The notes under the pieces are model-generated. The model was given only the letters and a program-made list of their open reading frames with translations, made no database searches and was not told where the DNA came from. Positions 10,853 through 24,811 of a stretch of 64,000 nucleotides of DNA are shown here, one piece after another. The translations under genes and the position numbers were made by a program. The number at the start of each line of letters is the position of its first letter. Positions within the stretch are counted from its first letter, which is position 1. Source of the stretch: Siphonodentalium dalli (taxonomy: Eukaryota > Mollusca > Scaphopoda > Gadilida > Siphonodentaliidae); assembly GCA_032622095.1 (NCBI GenBank), contig CP136067.1, positions 40,529,549 to 40,593,548 of the forward strand. Reading direction: 5' to 3'.

Positions 10853-13800
10853 ATCTCGTGCTGTTACAATTATAATACATGTAGCTGCTGCTGGTGTTGA
10901 TATTATTGTCACCAGTGGTTGACATCGAAGCTCTTGTTAATTGTACCTGTATCCACTTCTGTCAGTATTTTGATAGTCACAGCACTGTCAATTTCAACGA
11001 ACGAAGACAAGTCATAGCCGACAGCTCGAAGAGGCAGCTCGAAGACAACCCATTTGTCACAATTTAGTGGAAAATATCAATGATTAAGCCGGTTTTCACA
11101 GATTTAGAACTTGACCGTTCACATAAGAACCGAAGTCAGACAGTTTTAGCACTAGTACACACCTGTATACTGTGTATAGCTTACTTTTTCCCCACAAAAA
11201 AAAACAATTAAGTTTTCAGCGTGGCAAGAAATTCGCTAGTGATAAAAGCCCACGAAAATAACGTACTTTAATTACGGACGCAAGACATGACGGAATGAAT
11301 ATACCGGACCATTGCACTGAATACAAACAATTAATTATAAATATTAAATATCAGCATAAGCATATTCATTGGAGTCACTGCCGTGTATAATTTTGTCGCC
11401 GATAAATATGTCGTTGAATTTTGGCGGCATGAAATTGGAAACGTGCCCATTTTTAACTTTGACAATTTTCTGCGGTACATAAAACGACGGTATTTTACCA
11501 TTAGTACTGATGAAATGGTATGGTACCGTCGGATTATGACGGTCCGATACTGTTGAAGCGACGGTATTTTTTTAACAGTGTACATTGCTTGGATAGTCAT
11601 AATTTAGATTGAGCATATGTTTCGATTAACTTTTCCACTATAGTATGATAGTGATAACGCGGAATTTCATCAGGGAAGGGCGTGATAAATAGATCGGCAT
11701 AATATATGCCTATTTTAATTGTGAATGGCCTGATCTGTCAAGGCCAATAGCACAATTTACATGGTCGTCCACGATATGTGCCAATTTTATAATTCGGCAT
11801 ATTATATTCCATCAATTAAGATCGGGTGACTTGTGCTGCTGTTTTATTAGAGCAATGGTATCACGCCCAAGTTTTGCACTTTTTGGTGATGTAACAGTCA
11901 TAGTTTGAAACAGCATAGTATATGCCTATTTTGTGCATTCTGGATGCGGAATTAGTTTTATATTTGTATAGTATATGCAACTTTGAATGGCATGCCCTGT
12001 CTTTGAGACAGCGCCTTCTAAGGTAGACACGCTCAGTGTGAATTATATAAGTTGGCTTCAGGATTTACACTTTGAGTGCGACCTGTAATCTGAAAGAACC
12101 AAGTTATTCCGGTATTGTTACATTGTCAATTCATACATCTGGCGCGATATGGTGTCGTGTGCAGCTTTAATGATGCGATATTTGATACCCTTACTCCTGT
12201 TGGAGTCGGTAATTAACCACTGTGCGTGATTTGCTTGCAATGGTTCTCAGTTGCATAATCTTCAACTGTGTGCAGTGGGAATAATTCGACGTATCGCCTC
12301 TGTCCTTTGTGGAGAATATGTCGACGAGATTTATAAATTTGGCGAAGTTTTTATGTTTTTAGTTTGTAGGTTGTGGGAATAGACCCAACATTTCAATGGC
12401 TTTGTTGTTTTAGATGTTTTGACATATCGATCATTTACATTTTACATGCATATATAATGAATAATGTCTGCTAAATTTGTGTATAGTCCGCCAAATGTGT
12501 TGGCATCTGGTGATATCTGTTCATTCGATGATAGCATGATAGCGCATAGTACACACATCTCTTCCCAAATATATGGGTTGAGATAATGCTATTTGGCTCG
12601 CATGTGTGTATAACCAAACAAGACAGAGCATAATATCATATTATATTAGTAGACCCTATGTGTCTTACATGTATGTCGGAGCATGGTACCCATTGCATTT
12701 CACAAATACATTGACGAATTCAATATGAATTGAATACCAGTATAGGCCCCATGTACAAGGCAGTGCATTGCTAGTTGGACATGTGTGCTGTACATTGGCA
12801 CGAAGGTAGAGTAGCCCAATTTTACAGGTCATTTGAGTTTGAATGTTCTGGTTGTGCATGAAGAGTTTATTCTTTGAGACAATAATGTCACAGTACATTA
12901 ACATGTACAATTGGTTGTGATACTGTTTATCGTGTGCAATCAGTTGAAGATTTGAATCTTATAGTTACTGCAGAATTTATTCATTTAGAATATCCAGACA
13001 ACAAAGGCTGCACAAGCCAGATGACAAGCGGGTCATTGAAATGTCACATGTACATTTATAGTACATTTGTTTACAGTGTATATGTTTAATACAACGGGTT
13101 TGGTTTCTAGTCACATAGATATACATGTGTGACAGTTTATAATATATATCGATGAATATTCTAACACTTTCCAATGACAGCTGGACAGCCGTGAGTATGT
13201 TAATATAATTTAATCTGTGATTTCCAGGAACCATTATCTTTCCTGATTAAAGTGTCTTCATGGAGACGAAATTATATAGTAGATTGATGGGCCATCTGTG
13301 TCCCCTTTGTATGTATTGCACGTGTATGTTAATATTATTCCTAAACAGGGGAAATTGGAATCATTAAAACTGATTAGAAATCTGTCCCGACGCGGAGTAC
13401 ACTGACTCATCGAAGTTCTCAACAGAGAGATTCATTCTTTTCCACGCACTATTCCAGAGAAGTTATAACCTATATATATGCTCTCTATGACTGCTTGCTT
13501 AACTCTTTAAAAAATAGTATATAATGTATATATGTATATATGTGGTGGTGATGTCGAAAAGGGAATTTCAAATATTGATGTGGTGTGGAGGTGGATACAT
13601 AAATACGTGGTTGTCCTGAATGACGGATCGACACCCAAGTAAGAAGTAAGATGGATGCTGATTTTTTTGGTCAGGATGACATGTAAATCCTACCGCACAG
13701 TGACGCTCTCCATTTGTCAATACGACTCATATCGGTGGACAATTGCGATCAAAATGTTGACATGTGCGCAATTAGTCTGTGAATGAGGCCATTCTAAATC

Positions 13801-13973
13801 AGAGCAAACTCATTATCTAAAAGTCAGATTTACGGACTAGTCCGCAATATGTTAAAATTGTACAAAAATATTTTAATATTAATATATGTGTTTCTGTTAG
13901 TTCGAATTTAATTTCAATGGTATATAATTAGCTCACTGTCGTACCCCTGAATGCGGTCATATACCACTTTATA
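9868..13973. other. Unassigned AT-rich DNA with small local duplications
   Basis: No supported gene. A GTTGACATTGAAGCTCTTGT block near 10525 recurs near 10918, with an ACACTGTCAA/CACTGTCAA block after each. Two related stretches with GTATATGCCTATTTT lie near 11700 and 11920. Frames of up to 89 codons are short and unrecognised. Confidence 0.35.
10815..10847. repeat. (CT)n microsatellite
   Basis: A nearly pure CT dinucleotide run. Confidence 0.9.
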
Positions 13974-14598
13974 TTTAGACTTGGAACAATTAATACCACT
14001 TTATATTTTGTGAAGTGATTGTTCTGATTTGCGAGTCAATTATAAACACTTAGACAGAGTTTTCGCAACTAAATTGACATAAATTAGTTTGGAATCATTC
14101 AGGATACCATGCATTATCTGATGTCGGTTGGTTTAAATAAATCTCTGCTCTCTAGTGTAAGTTATACGGCCGCGTTAAGAGTTTTCGGCATTTACATGGT
14201 AATATGGGCCAGGGGCTGAGGGGCTGCACCCCCTCACCCGACCGATTTGCAAGCATACAATTTGGGCAATTTTTGGGCGATTTGTTTGAACTTTCTGGCA
14301 AATCGCATGGTGCTTCGGGGGAAGATTGTTAAAACTTATTGCAATTTCTACATTTCTGCCCGATGTATACATATACTTTAAATTATTTGAAAAATGTTAT
14401 GCTGCGTACTTGCAATTAATATTCGGAGCTAATAATGGGCCCAACTTAACCGGGTACCAAATTCAGTTGTTACAGCGTGGCTATTTTAGCTTAGGCATGG
14501 AATGACATGCTATTATAAATGAGAAGCAAAATTATCATTATACCAGGCCACCATTCGTCACTGTGTGTTGAAATTTCATTAATTGTTCCAAGTCTAAA
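13974..14598. mobile_element. Candidate element bounded by a perfect 21-bp inverted repeat
   Basis: 13974-13994 (begins TTTAGACTTGGAACAATT) and 14578-14598 are perfect reverse complements over 21 bp, about 580 bp apart. The interior holds a GC-rich palindromic patch near 14211-14240 (GGGGCTGAGGGGCTG then CACCCCCTCACCC) and no recognisable transposase. It fits a MITE-like element or remnant. I see no clear target duplication, so the ends may lie further out. Confidence 0.45.
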
Positions 14599-15639
14599 TT
14601 GAATCACATCGTCAGCACAAATAGCGCTACTATCATATCGTAGCAGAATAATGCATGGAACGAATCATGAGTAGAGCCTGGTGGAAATACTACTGTGTGG
14701 CGAGTCATACTCGTCTTCGAGCTATCGAGGCCTTGTATGCATGGTGTTATGAACGGTTTGAGTTGTGAATGGGTAAAATTATCCGCTCGTAAACCCTCAT
14801 AGTAGTAAATTTTATAACAGGTTCTATTCAGTATTCAGAAACAGCTCGCAATGGAAATTTGCATTCTACATATTTGGTTAAGATTTTTGGTCAAAGGTGG
14901 TAGCCGGAAATTTTAAATAACCATCAGTGGCAGTGTTTTGGTTTTGTCCATCAGTCTGCCTGGGTCACTTTATGTTTTACATTTACAAACAGTTCAGAGT
15001 TAATAAATGGCTGATATACAGGGTCCTGACTCATATTGTTCTTCTGGTGAACCTTCCAAAATGAGGACTTAGCCCACTAGATGTGCTCAAGTACAATAAA
15101 CCTAAACGCTGGAGTTAAATAACTAATAGTTGTATTAAATACTATTTCTAAGTTATGTAAATAAACCCCTTGTTATATAAACAAACAGTATGTAAAGAAT
15201 ATGCGATAAGAAAAACGCTCATTGTCGGGGATACCCCATGCATTATGTGAAATTTGGTTACAAATTCCACCATGTTGTTTATAATATATCAGAATAGCGC
15301 TAGCTAACCCCCACCTTTCAAGATGTTGGTGTTGAATGGGTCACCGTGAATCACTCTCCTAAAAACATTTCCACGTGTTGAGTGTTGTGCTTATTGCCCA
15401 CTCTTTACATGTTGTATATAAACACACGCTCGACTCACACACTGTGCGTTTTGAGGATAATGCGGCATTCATACTATATCATTATAGTATACTATTAGTA
15501 TATTCTTTACAACTTGTTATAATATGGTAACTGTTATTTCTAAATTATAACCTATAACGAAGGCCATCCGTGCCTTTAACCAGCAAGGTCCAAATGACAT
15601 GGTTTCAGTACCAGGGCATGGCAAGTATATTTAATCATT
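14599..15639. other. Unassigned AT-rich DNA
   Basis: No gene or clear repeat recognised. Confidence 0.35.
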
Positions 15640-16768
15640 ATTACGAACCAAAGCCGGTCTCTTTGGATAGTATGTAGACTGTATCTGATTTTGGTGATGT
15701 CACCAATTATTATCTAATACGACACTGGTATTTTTAAGTTTGCGAGCACTATGGTCGCACAGTAGATCAGTGGGCTTAAAGCATTAATGTCGTAATCTGA
15801 AATAAAACTATTGTCTTTCAATTGCCGGCGTTCCATCATGAGGAGAATTATTATCGGAATTATGCACAGTGAAGTTCATTTTATTCATAACATAATTATG
15901 ACATATTAAGGACTGTCAAATATTTGCATTGGAGTGGCCTAAAATATAAATCGGGCGTGCAATGGAAAAATCTCAATCACTCTGACAGGGCAGGTACTGG
16001 AATAGATATTGAAATTCGTGATGCATGCAAACGTTATTATATCGCGTTTAAATTATCCTAATATTAAAGATTACATACGTTAATCTGATAATCCTTAGAT
16101 ATCGACAAGGAATACACAATTATGAACAAAGCAGAATATACATTCAGGTTATTGGGAATTGGGCCGATGGTGAAAGCTACATGATGACATTGTTCGTCGA
16201 GTTTCGTTGAGATCGACATGATGACATTTTATGAATGAAACCGACAAGTTTCTTCGTATAGTATACATCTCAATCGGATTTCGCACACAGCGTCAGTAAT
16301 ATAATGGTTAATTTCAGTAAAATACTCCCCTCTCGACAACAACCAACAATCTCGACTTTTGAATACTTTCAGTTTGATGTTGGGAGTTTATATTCTATAC
16401 TAATTTGTACAAAAGAAAAGGCTTTTAAAAGATTTTGTTAAGGTGTTAAGTCTGAGTTGGTGAGTTCGTAGTCTGTTTGCATTGTGAATCTCCGATTTCT
16501 TACATGCCCTGATGTATGATTGACCTATAATTTATACACGAAATTGCTAGCCATAGGACCCACTCTTTCGATGAATCCTTGTGCATGTCTGAAGTGAAAT
16601 TAATCATACTCACACCACGATATAAGGCCTAAGTGACTCTTATATGATGAGAATACGCATCTATATAGTAATTTTTATAAGATTAAAAGGGCGCATATAC
16701 TGGTATATCCTCGCTTATGCGTGTGGTTTAGTTGTGGTTCGTTAATTACGCTAGCGTATTATCATCGT
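15640..16768 (-). repeat. Dispersed repeat family B, diverged inverted copy
   Basis: Read on the minus strand, this aligns block by block with 22841-23990: TACGCTAGCGTA near one end, the CCATAGGACCCACTCTTTCG block near 16551-16570, the ACTTTCAGTTTGATGTTGGG block near 16366-16385, and the TTAAAGCATTAATGTCGTAA block near 15776-15795. It is clearly more diverged than the two tandem copies are from each other. It lacks the long G tract they share. No coding frame is conserved. Confidence 0.75.
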
Positions 16769-17209
16769 ATACTGGTATACGTCCATGAAATATAAACATC
16801 TATACAATACCGTTGATACCAGATTAAACCGGCACATTTTAATGCGAATTGAGAATATACTTCAAAGTATCAACATATGTGGGTACAATTATTATTCACC
16901 TAATCTAGTGTATATTATAATTGTATATCTACATATCACGGCCTGGGAAGGAGTAAGTTTTCGAATAACGGCAGTACGCTATTGTCATAATAAATAAAAT
17001 ATACTTCAGTTGGCCATTGCCACGTATCGGAAGATGTGAAGTAGCAAATTCGTTTCATTGCTGATTCCGCGATTTTGTGAAACCACTGACGGAAGTCACG
17101 TGATTTGTTTCACGAAAAAGTTGTCTCTCTATACTGTAAATTACGTGTGACGTCACTATTACGTTTGCCCGCCCGTACCGTATACAACCCGAGCTCGTCG
17201 CTAGCACCC
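16769..17209. other. Unassigned DNA
   Basis: A 70-codon frame at 16785-16997 is unrecognised and AT-rich. A perfect CRE-type octamer TGACGTCA lies at 17148-17155. Confidence 0.35.
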
Positions 17210-17282
17210 GTTAATAATTGGTGACGTCACAAATTCAGACATAGTCTGAATACGACCCAAACGCGTCCGATTTGGTCCGTTA

Positions 17283-17328
<46 letters not shown>

Positions 17329-17525
17329 CTATATATATATATATATATGGGGTCCAAACAAAACGAGCCATTAGCATGGAAAACAAATCGTTCCGTGTTA
17401 GTCTACCCCTGATATGATATACATAAAGAGCGTTTATTTAACTTTTTGTGCGAACAATTTTAAATAAATACCTGGAAAATGGCTGTTACCATGTAAAGTA
17501 TTTTTCATAGTATATGAAGCCGGTA
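17210..17525 (+). repeat. Family B terminal segment, copy 1
   Basis: Matches 21776-22032: GTGACGTCAC, then CAGA(C/T)A(T/G)AGTCT, CGTTAGTATATATA, GAGCCATT and TTAGTCTACCCCTGAT in the same order. Diverged versions lie in the 22841 and 24812 tandem units. A TGACGTCA octamer (17222-17229) is at its start. Confidence 0.7.
17284..17348. repeat. (TA)n microsatellite
   Basis: A TA run with a single interruption (TAGCTATA). It sits where the 21.8-kb relative has only a short TATATATA, so it expanded inside the repeat copy. Confidence 0.95.
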
Positions 17526-17528
17526 TAT

Positions 17529-17938
17529 CAGTTTGCTACATATGTTTATCGCAGCGGGTAATGTCCGATGTATTTAATTAAACTTCATGCGCAAGAACAA
17601 TTAGTTTTTACGCCAATCGTGAAAGGCATCGGTTTTTGTGTTGAGCTTGCGTCCACTGGGATTTCCACATGTGTAGCCATAAACCGATTAACTCGTGTCC
17701 ATATATACTTATCACATGTGGTGCACTCAGAATATCAAATAAGTGATTCTATCTGGTACAAACTGAGATACACGCAGATCCATTGGTATGAACATAGGCC
17801 TACATACCACCTTGTTACGTTATGTCCACTGCCAATGTATATTGTTCCTACATTTTGATCGATTAATTGGTTAATATACCACATTCATAGAGTCAGCATA
17901 TAGGTTCCTACATCAATAGATATATTTACACTAGGCAC
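17529..17938 (+). repeat. Dispersed repeat family C, copy 1
   Basis: Starts CAGTTTGCTACATATG and aligns along its whole length with 58971-59419, with scattered substitutions and small indels. A frame with HAQEQ..TPI.KGIGF is open at the same place in both copies, but both close early. I recognise no protein. Confidence 0.8.
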
Positions 17939-17944
17939 ATTTGA

Positions 17945-20355
17945 ATCCATCGGCACACCATACAGCTCACATTTATTGTAGAACTGTTCTGAAAATTTAC
18001 AGGCATGTTTTCTCTAGATGGGGGCTATCGAATTTGAACAATTTTCGATGACAAACGTGGCCACTGCAGCCTTCTTGGATTGTAATCTTTGCATCACTAA
18101 ATACTTTGGCACACCCTACAGATAAAATCCCTTGTCCGATCGTCGCAAAACTTCATATGGGTCTTCGGAATGACCACTAGATGGGAGCCATCATATTTTT
18201 TTTCCGAATTTCATTAAGAAACATGGCCACCGGCAGATTTTGGCACACACTATAGGACACTTCCATCATCCGATTATAACTAAACTTCATATTTTTTTTA
18301 ATGTAATTGGAAAACATGGCCACCAGCAGTCATCTTGGATTTTACTTTAAATATGTATCTATTCATGTTTACATCTAATATTACTTAGACATTGTAACTT
18401 TCCACAAACCTAATCACTCCATTGACTGTAACACGTGGAATTATGCACCATCCAAGTTGAGCTGCAGTGTCATTGACATATTTATTTAACTAATAAAGAC
18501 ACTAAAATAAATAAATGTGGCTTGTTCTGTCAATGATATTCGCTATATTTTCCGCTATTAATTGGGGATCTCCGCCAATTTAACCATGCAATTGTTTTCC
18601 ACAAAAGGATACCTACTGTAAATTGTATAGTAAATATCGACCAATTAGGAAGTAGCGATACCTATAGGTAGTATCGGCATGCACATACATCGCTATCGAT
18701 CCAAGTGACGTATCTGGTTTCATTTTTGTTTATTTGAAAATGCTGATTTGTGGGTCCGTCTGTCTCAGTATATCAGTCATAGGTATTCCTGCACTAGGAG
18801 ATATGCCGCAATTGTGTTAGCTCATGGCCACCAGCGGCCAACATGTATTTTCTGTGCATGACTAAATTATACGGCACACCATATAAGTGACAGTAACATC
18901 TCTCATCCGATCGTCACAGACTTCATATCGATCGTCAGGATAAGCTACATTGGCTGTAACGCATGCAATTATTCCTTCTTCAATTTGAGCTACAGTGTCG
19001 TTGACACGTTCATTATCCAAGTATTTATGAAGAACAATATGCCTTCTATTTATTGACACCCATATATGTAGCCCCAATATAAGAATATACTTGTTGGAGT
19101 CCGCAGAAGTAACCATGCTACGTATGGTAACAATTCCCCCATCAGTTCGGACGCGTCCATGTCTATGAGTCTAGAGGGGACACAGGATCACATGATCCGG
19201 TATCATGACATATGTCGATTGTTCATTCAGTTTCACAGCACAAGTATTAAATCTATTTGTGATATTTATTAGATAACACCTGTATGTTTATGTTTATCTG
19301 GATCCCAAATGTACGATCCGATATCGATAAACCATTTTTATTTCATCTTTACTTTGTAAAGTTTGAGCTTTTGCCAACGGTTGGTATCCGTCGTCCATGT
19401 GTGCGTCGTGCGACATGCATGGGGACGTCCGTCAACAATTTCCGTTAGCAAGGGCTACAGGTCGTACCTTTAGTTGGATCAGTGTGACATTTGTCATGAC
19501 TGTTTACATTGACATTTAGATGAGAGGGGAGTCATTTTGGGGTCGCCGGCCATCTTGGATTTCAAATTGCAATCCATTAGGACGTGCTACGTTTGTTCTG
19601 ACCATCATGCAATTTGTCAAGGATGTTAACATTGACATGTAGATGGGAACCAGTCATTTTTGGATCATTTGGCCATCAAATATGGCCGCCGGCAGCCATC
19701 TTGGTTTAACTCTTTGCATCACTAAATCCTTTGGAACAGGCTGTTAATATTGACATGTAGATGGGAACGAGTCATTTTGGGTTCATTCGTCCATAAAACA
19801 TGACCGCCGGCAGCCATCTTGGATTTTACTCTTTGCTTGACTAATTCATTTTGGGGTCATCTGGCAAAAAGAAAATGGCCGTCGCCGGCCATATAGGATT
19901 TCAAAATGCAATCCATTAGCACGTGCTACATTTTGTCTGATCATCATGAAATTGTTCATGGATGTTAATATTGACATGTAGATGGGAACGTCATATTTTG
20001 GGGTCATTGAGCCATAAAACATGGATTTTATTCTTTGCTTGACTAAATCCTTTGGCATGGGCTACAAATCGTACCTTTGGTCTGATCATCATAAATGTGC
20101 CATGGATGTTAATATTGACATGTAGATGGGAACCAGTCATTTTGGAATCATTTGGCCACGGGGAACTTCAGGTGAATTCAAGATGGGAGCATATCAATTA
20201 TTTCCGAGATTTGTGGAAAAAAACATGGCCGCAACCGGCACACCCTGCAACATTTCAAATTTTAATCCATTGGCACATCTCGCAGCCCGCATTTATTGGA
20301 GAATTGTTTTGAATTTTACAGGCATGTTTAGGGTCACCTCCAAATGGGAGCTAAT
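17945..20355 (+). repeat. Satellite of about 160 bp, array 1 (degenerate and interrupted)
   Basis: Diverged monomers carry GACATGTAGATGGGAAC and then a GCCATCTTGGATTT block and CTTTGGCAC/GGGCTACA-like blocks. The clearest copies start near 19635, 19752, 19972 and 20117. Older remnants lie at 17945-18330 and 18820-18960. The 17945-18030 stretch (GGCACACCATACAG..TTTACAGGCATGTTT) has a counterpart at 20262-20355. The same satellite forms the array at 60820-62090. No coding function is evident; short frames here reflect the repeat. Confidence 0.75.
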
Positions 20356-21775
20356 ACTAATTACAGTATATGTCAATGTTTAGGCCTGAACATGGTGTCG
20401 CTTTAAATTTCAACTTGAAAATTATTAAACGACATTTTGTCCCAGTATAATTATTTGTAACACAATATTGAAAGTTATAATGGATAAATACTGAACACAA
20501 GTGCTTGTGGCAATGTCCACCATCGGTCATCAACACTGTGTATAATAATCGCTTGCGTATCCGCATCAGAAAATATCTGGAACATGTCTAGATATCCCCA
20601 GGAATTGTTGATTATTCATGTTGAATTTCAGACAATTGATTGCATAGCGTTTCACTGTTGATGCATACTAATGGATTTTTGACAATGGCGTCATGATAGC
20701 AATCGAATCAAGGTACAAAACAGAACCTTATATCACAACAAACAGGTATTCTACATGCATATTTGATGAACTTGTTATCTGGGATCAGTGTTACTTTGGA
20801 AATATGATAATAAAAATCGTTCTTGCGATCAGCTCATGTGTAACTTTAGAAATAATGAATAATATATATGTGATTGAAGTATTTGATAATATCATCTTGA
20901 TTTCATCAGAACATATTCGTTGCACCGGTATATTGATAAACCACGCGTAAACAAGATAAAATCCAATTATTCGTGCAGCATCTGGCAGCATCCATAATAT
21001 ATTCCCGACATGAAGAGAACGCTTCTAGAATGGGTAGCATATCTGTCTGTCATTATATTGCAGACAAGTATATTCCTTTTATCTTGTGATCAAACAAATG
21101 CGATGTGTTCTGCCTTCTGCGTAGATTCCCCACCGGGAGAGTAATATATTATTAATTTATAAACTATCCTCAACTTATCGGGAGAGCTATCGTATTGGAT
21201 GTTTCCAACACTTAGTAATTTTTACCGCTAATTTTGTTGAGTAACAGTTCATTACCTTGCCTAAACCTAACGGATTTCTATGGCTATTCCATCCCTTAGT
21301 CTAGTCCAACTGCTACGTGATTTTTATAAGCAATACTTTTTAACATTTACTCTACTTATATTCTTTAAACATCGATACAGTTACAAAGGATAGGACACGA
21401 TAGGATAGAGTTTGCATGAATTGTAAAAGTTACATTTCAGAATTTGCCTCTATTTCAAAACACTACAGGCTGAAGATGTGAGTGCGCAGTTTTGTCATGC
21501 CGAGACCAACGTTTTCGCTGGCTCATCGATTTATGGGCAGTTCATAAACTGTCCGTTATTCCAATTGTTCCAAATGCTTCATGAGTACAAGTTGATAATC
21601 TCAGCCGATAATCTCAACTGCACACAAAGCAATATGTATATATGCACTAAGTTAGATTTACCCACAGTTTAACTTTTTATTGATATAACCTGTCGTCTGT
21701 GTGTGGAATTTGCAATACTAGTAATCGAAAGACACGCGACAAAAATGCTCGCACAATTTCAAAAGCGTCGTATTA
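20356..21775. other. Unassigned AT-rich DNA
   Basis: Frames of up to 85 codons are unrecognised. No repeat was identified. Confidence 0.35.
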
Positions 21776-22032
21776 GATAATAATTGGTGACGTCACACAA
21801 ACAGATAGAGTCTATATACAACCAAAGCGTCCGGCTTTTGTTCGTTAGTATATATATGGGATCCGAACAAAATGAGCCATTTGCACGGCATGGAAAAAAA
21901 GAGTTCCGTATTAGTCTACCCCTGATGTGATATAAATAAAGAGCGTTTTTGTTTCACTTTGGTGCGAACAAATTTAAAAGGTTGGAAAATGGCTGTAACC
22001 GTGTAAAGCATTTTTCAGAGTGTATGAGCCTG
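21776..22032 (+). repeat. Family B terminal segment, copy 2
   Basis: Direct counterpart of 17210-17525, with TGACGTCA at 21788-21795. The TA run is short here. Confidence 0.7.
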
Positions 22033-22840
22033 TCATTAATCAATGTATGTGTTTGTAAGTGGATACACATTTATATTTAAAACGAAAATATCCACACACA
22101 CAAAATAACGATGAATGGAACGCCTTTTGGGATACCCAACCAGTTGTATTGTTATTTTGCCGAATCATAACTCGGTAGTATGACACAACCTTGTCAAATG
22201 TGCGCTCACACGGCGGAATTAATGTTGTTTATCAACAGACAATGATGCTAGCGAGTATATTGCCTGCATATCAGCATAGTTTGTAATTTTCCCATTGGCT
22301 ACAGTGCTAAATATGATGCCCGAAAAAACAACGAAAACGGATAGGCCTGCAGGCTTACACAATGTGGTGCCTCATACCTTTGAATATATATGTATCATTT
22401 AGCGAGATTGTGGTAGGTTAATATAACTTGTGTCTCAGTACCATCTCTTTTTATTATATGATCATAAGTTTCTTTCCCAATTCCTATGTTAAAACATATC
22501 GGAAAAATCGAGATATCTAATGATGTCCATCTCATTAATAAAACAAGAGGTTAATAACAGTTCTGAGTGACGTCAGATACTTCAGGGGTTAACATAACTT
22601 ATTATCAGACCTGAAAATAGATAGGATTTTCCCAGCGACGTTCAACATCACAACGTCTTGTCCAACCAAAGCGAGTTTCATATAATAAAACAGTTATCGC
22701 CTACGGCCTTGGTGAATATTGACTTCCTCGGGTTGACAATTCCACGTGTCAACCTCGAAACAATGCGATAACTCTATAATATTGAACAGTCAAGATATGT
22801 TTAAAAGATGTCCTGTCGGATCTTTGTGCCACAGCAATAT
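22033..22840. other. Unassigned DNA before the 1971-bp tandem duplication
   Basis: No gene seen. Another TGACGTCA octamer is at 22568-22575. Confidence 0.35.
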
Positions 22841-24811
22841 AATATGATCATACGCTAGCGTAAATAGCGAACCACAGCTAAACCACAAGCATAAGCTAAG
22901 GTATATCTGTGGCCTTGTTTAGTCTTATAAAAATAACTTCATAGATACGTATTCCCATCAAATAAGATTCACTTCGGCTATTATCGTGGTGTGATTATGA
23001 TTAATTACACTCCTGACGTGCATAGGGGATCATCGAAAGAGTGGGTCCTATGGCTAGCAATTTCTTGTTTAAATTAGGTCAATCATACATCAGGGCATGT
23101 GATAAATCATAGATTCACATTGTAAACAGACAAGAAGCTCACCACCTCAGACTTAAACCCGAGAAACAAATTTTAAAAGCATTATTATAGTATATAAACT
23201 CCCAACATCAAACTGAAAGTATTCAAAAGTCAAAACTGTTGGTTGTTTTTTTTTGGGGGGGGGGGGGTATTTTAGTGAAATTAACCATTATATTATTGAC
23301 ACTGTGTAGATAATCAGATTGAGATGCGTACTACACGAAGCGGCTTGTCGGTTTCATCATGTTCATTTCATCCATAAAATGTCGTAATGTCGATTTCAAC
23401 GAAACTCGAAGAACAACGTCATCATGTAGCTTTAACCTGAATGAATCTTCTGCTTTGTTCAAAGTTGTGTGTTTCTTGTCGATTCATGAACATAGAAGGA
23501 TATATAAGGATTATCAGACGCCCGTATGTAGGCCTACTATATATGTGATATCAAGATAATTTAAATGTGATATAATAACGTTTGCATGCATCACGAATTT
23601 AGATTTCGATTACAATATTGTCTCCAGTATCGCCCTGGCAGAGTGATTGAGATTTTCCCATTGCGCGTGCGATTTATATTTTAGGCCACTCCAAATGCAA
23701 ATATTTGACAGAACTGTCGTTAATGTCACATGTTCTCAATATAATGTAAAACGCCGCTACGAATGAACTTCACTGTGCATAATTCAGATGGTAACTCCCC
23801 TCATTTTGAAGACACACACTGTTATTGCCGATTACGACATTAATGCTTTAAGCCATCGGTCTACTGAGCGACAAAACTGCTCGCGAAAAATTCAAAACAG
23901 CAGTGTCGTATTAGAAATAATTGGTGCCGTCACAAAATCAGATATAGTCTATATAGGACCCAAAGCGTCCGACTTTGGTTCGTTATTATTCAAGTGATCG
24001 AATTTAGAAAGTTTGGGTTCAACAGGAGTCTAATCCTGGTATGGTAGAATGCAGGTTCGGAAAATTGATCCAGCTGGAAAATATAGCTGTGACCATGGGA
24101 AGTCCTTTTCATAGCATATGTGCACAGTAGTTTATCAATAGTTCATGTATTTATCACCCTATATTATACCTACGTCCAAATTACGTCGACACATTGCTTA
24201 ATAGTCTGGTCGATAAACTCAAAATTTAGGGTCAACCTAGAACAAATTCAAACTAAGTTGGTTTTTATATCATTTTAAAGAGGAAGCTCTCCTCTATAAC
24301 ATATATATATAAAAAAAAAATTATTTCAAGATGGCCTCAAAGATGGCTGCCATTTTCCTATAAGTCAGATTGATGCAATTATAGTGAGAACATCTTGTCA
24401 TATGTATACACATGTATAAATTTTTATGAAGCTAAGACACAACTCCACCTTTATGTGCCAAAATTGGAACTCCCCGTCCAAGATGGCCGCCAAAATGGCG
24501 ACCTGAAATGGAATGTTTACGTTTTTTACTAATATCTTTAAGATAAGTTTCTGTGCTTTGGAACTGGTTTAGAATTGCGACTTTATTTTGTATTTATCAT
24601 GTTAACTGACCATTTGAGCACTGACATATGCTCTTCATGGGGTCCACACCCCTTTCGATCACTCAAAAATTCGATTTTACAAACGCGGTATAACATTTCA
24701 CAAAAGATCCACATTGGGATTCTACCCATATGTCACCAATAAGTGGGACGAACTGTGCAATGTAAGTAATGCATTCTATATCTCATTGATATTCGAACTC
24801 AATGGTACCAA
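22841..24811 (+). repeat. 1971-bp tandem duplication, unit 1
   Basis: The first base of unit 2 (24812) is offset exactly 1971 from 22841, and the offset holds through the unit (TAGTCTGG at 24202 and 26173). The unit joins family B (about 22841-24130) to an arm of the long inverted-repeat element (24202-24811). It contains a T9-G13 tract (G run 23255-23267). The two 66- and 69-codon frames repeated in each unit have no recognisable domain. Confidence 0.9.
24202..24811 (+). repeat. Outer arm of inverted-repeat element X, isolated copy
   Basis: Begins TAGTCTGGTCGATAAA and matches the reverse complement of about 58270-58876. The sequence includes several AAGATGGC/GGCCGCC motifs. Its inner end (GAACTCAATGGTACCAAAA) is where left-arm sequence at 46.8 kb continues, so this copy lacks the inner arm and core. 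Confidence 0.8.

Noticed and set aside
10680-10860. Possible solo LTR (GC-richer patch before the CT run)
   Set aside because: No TG...CA ends, target duplication or second copy could be seen.
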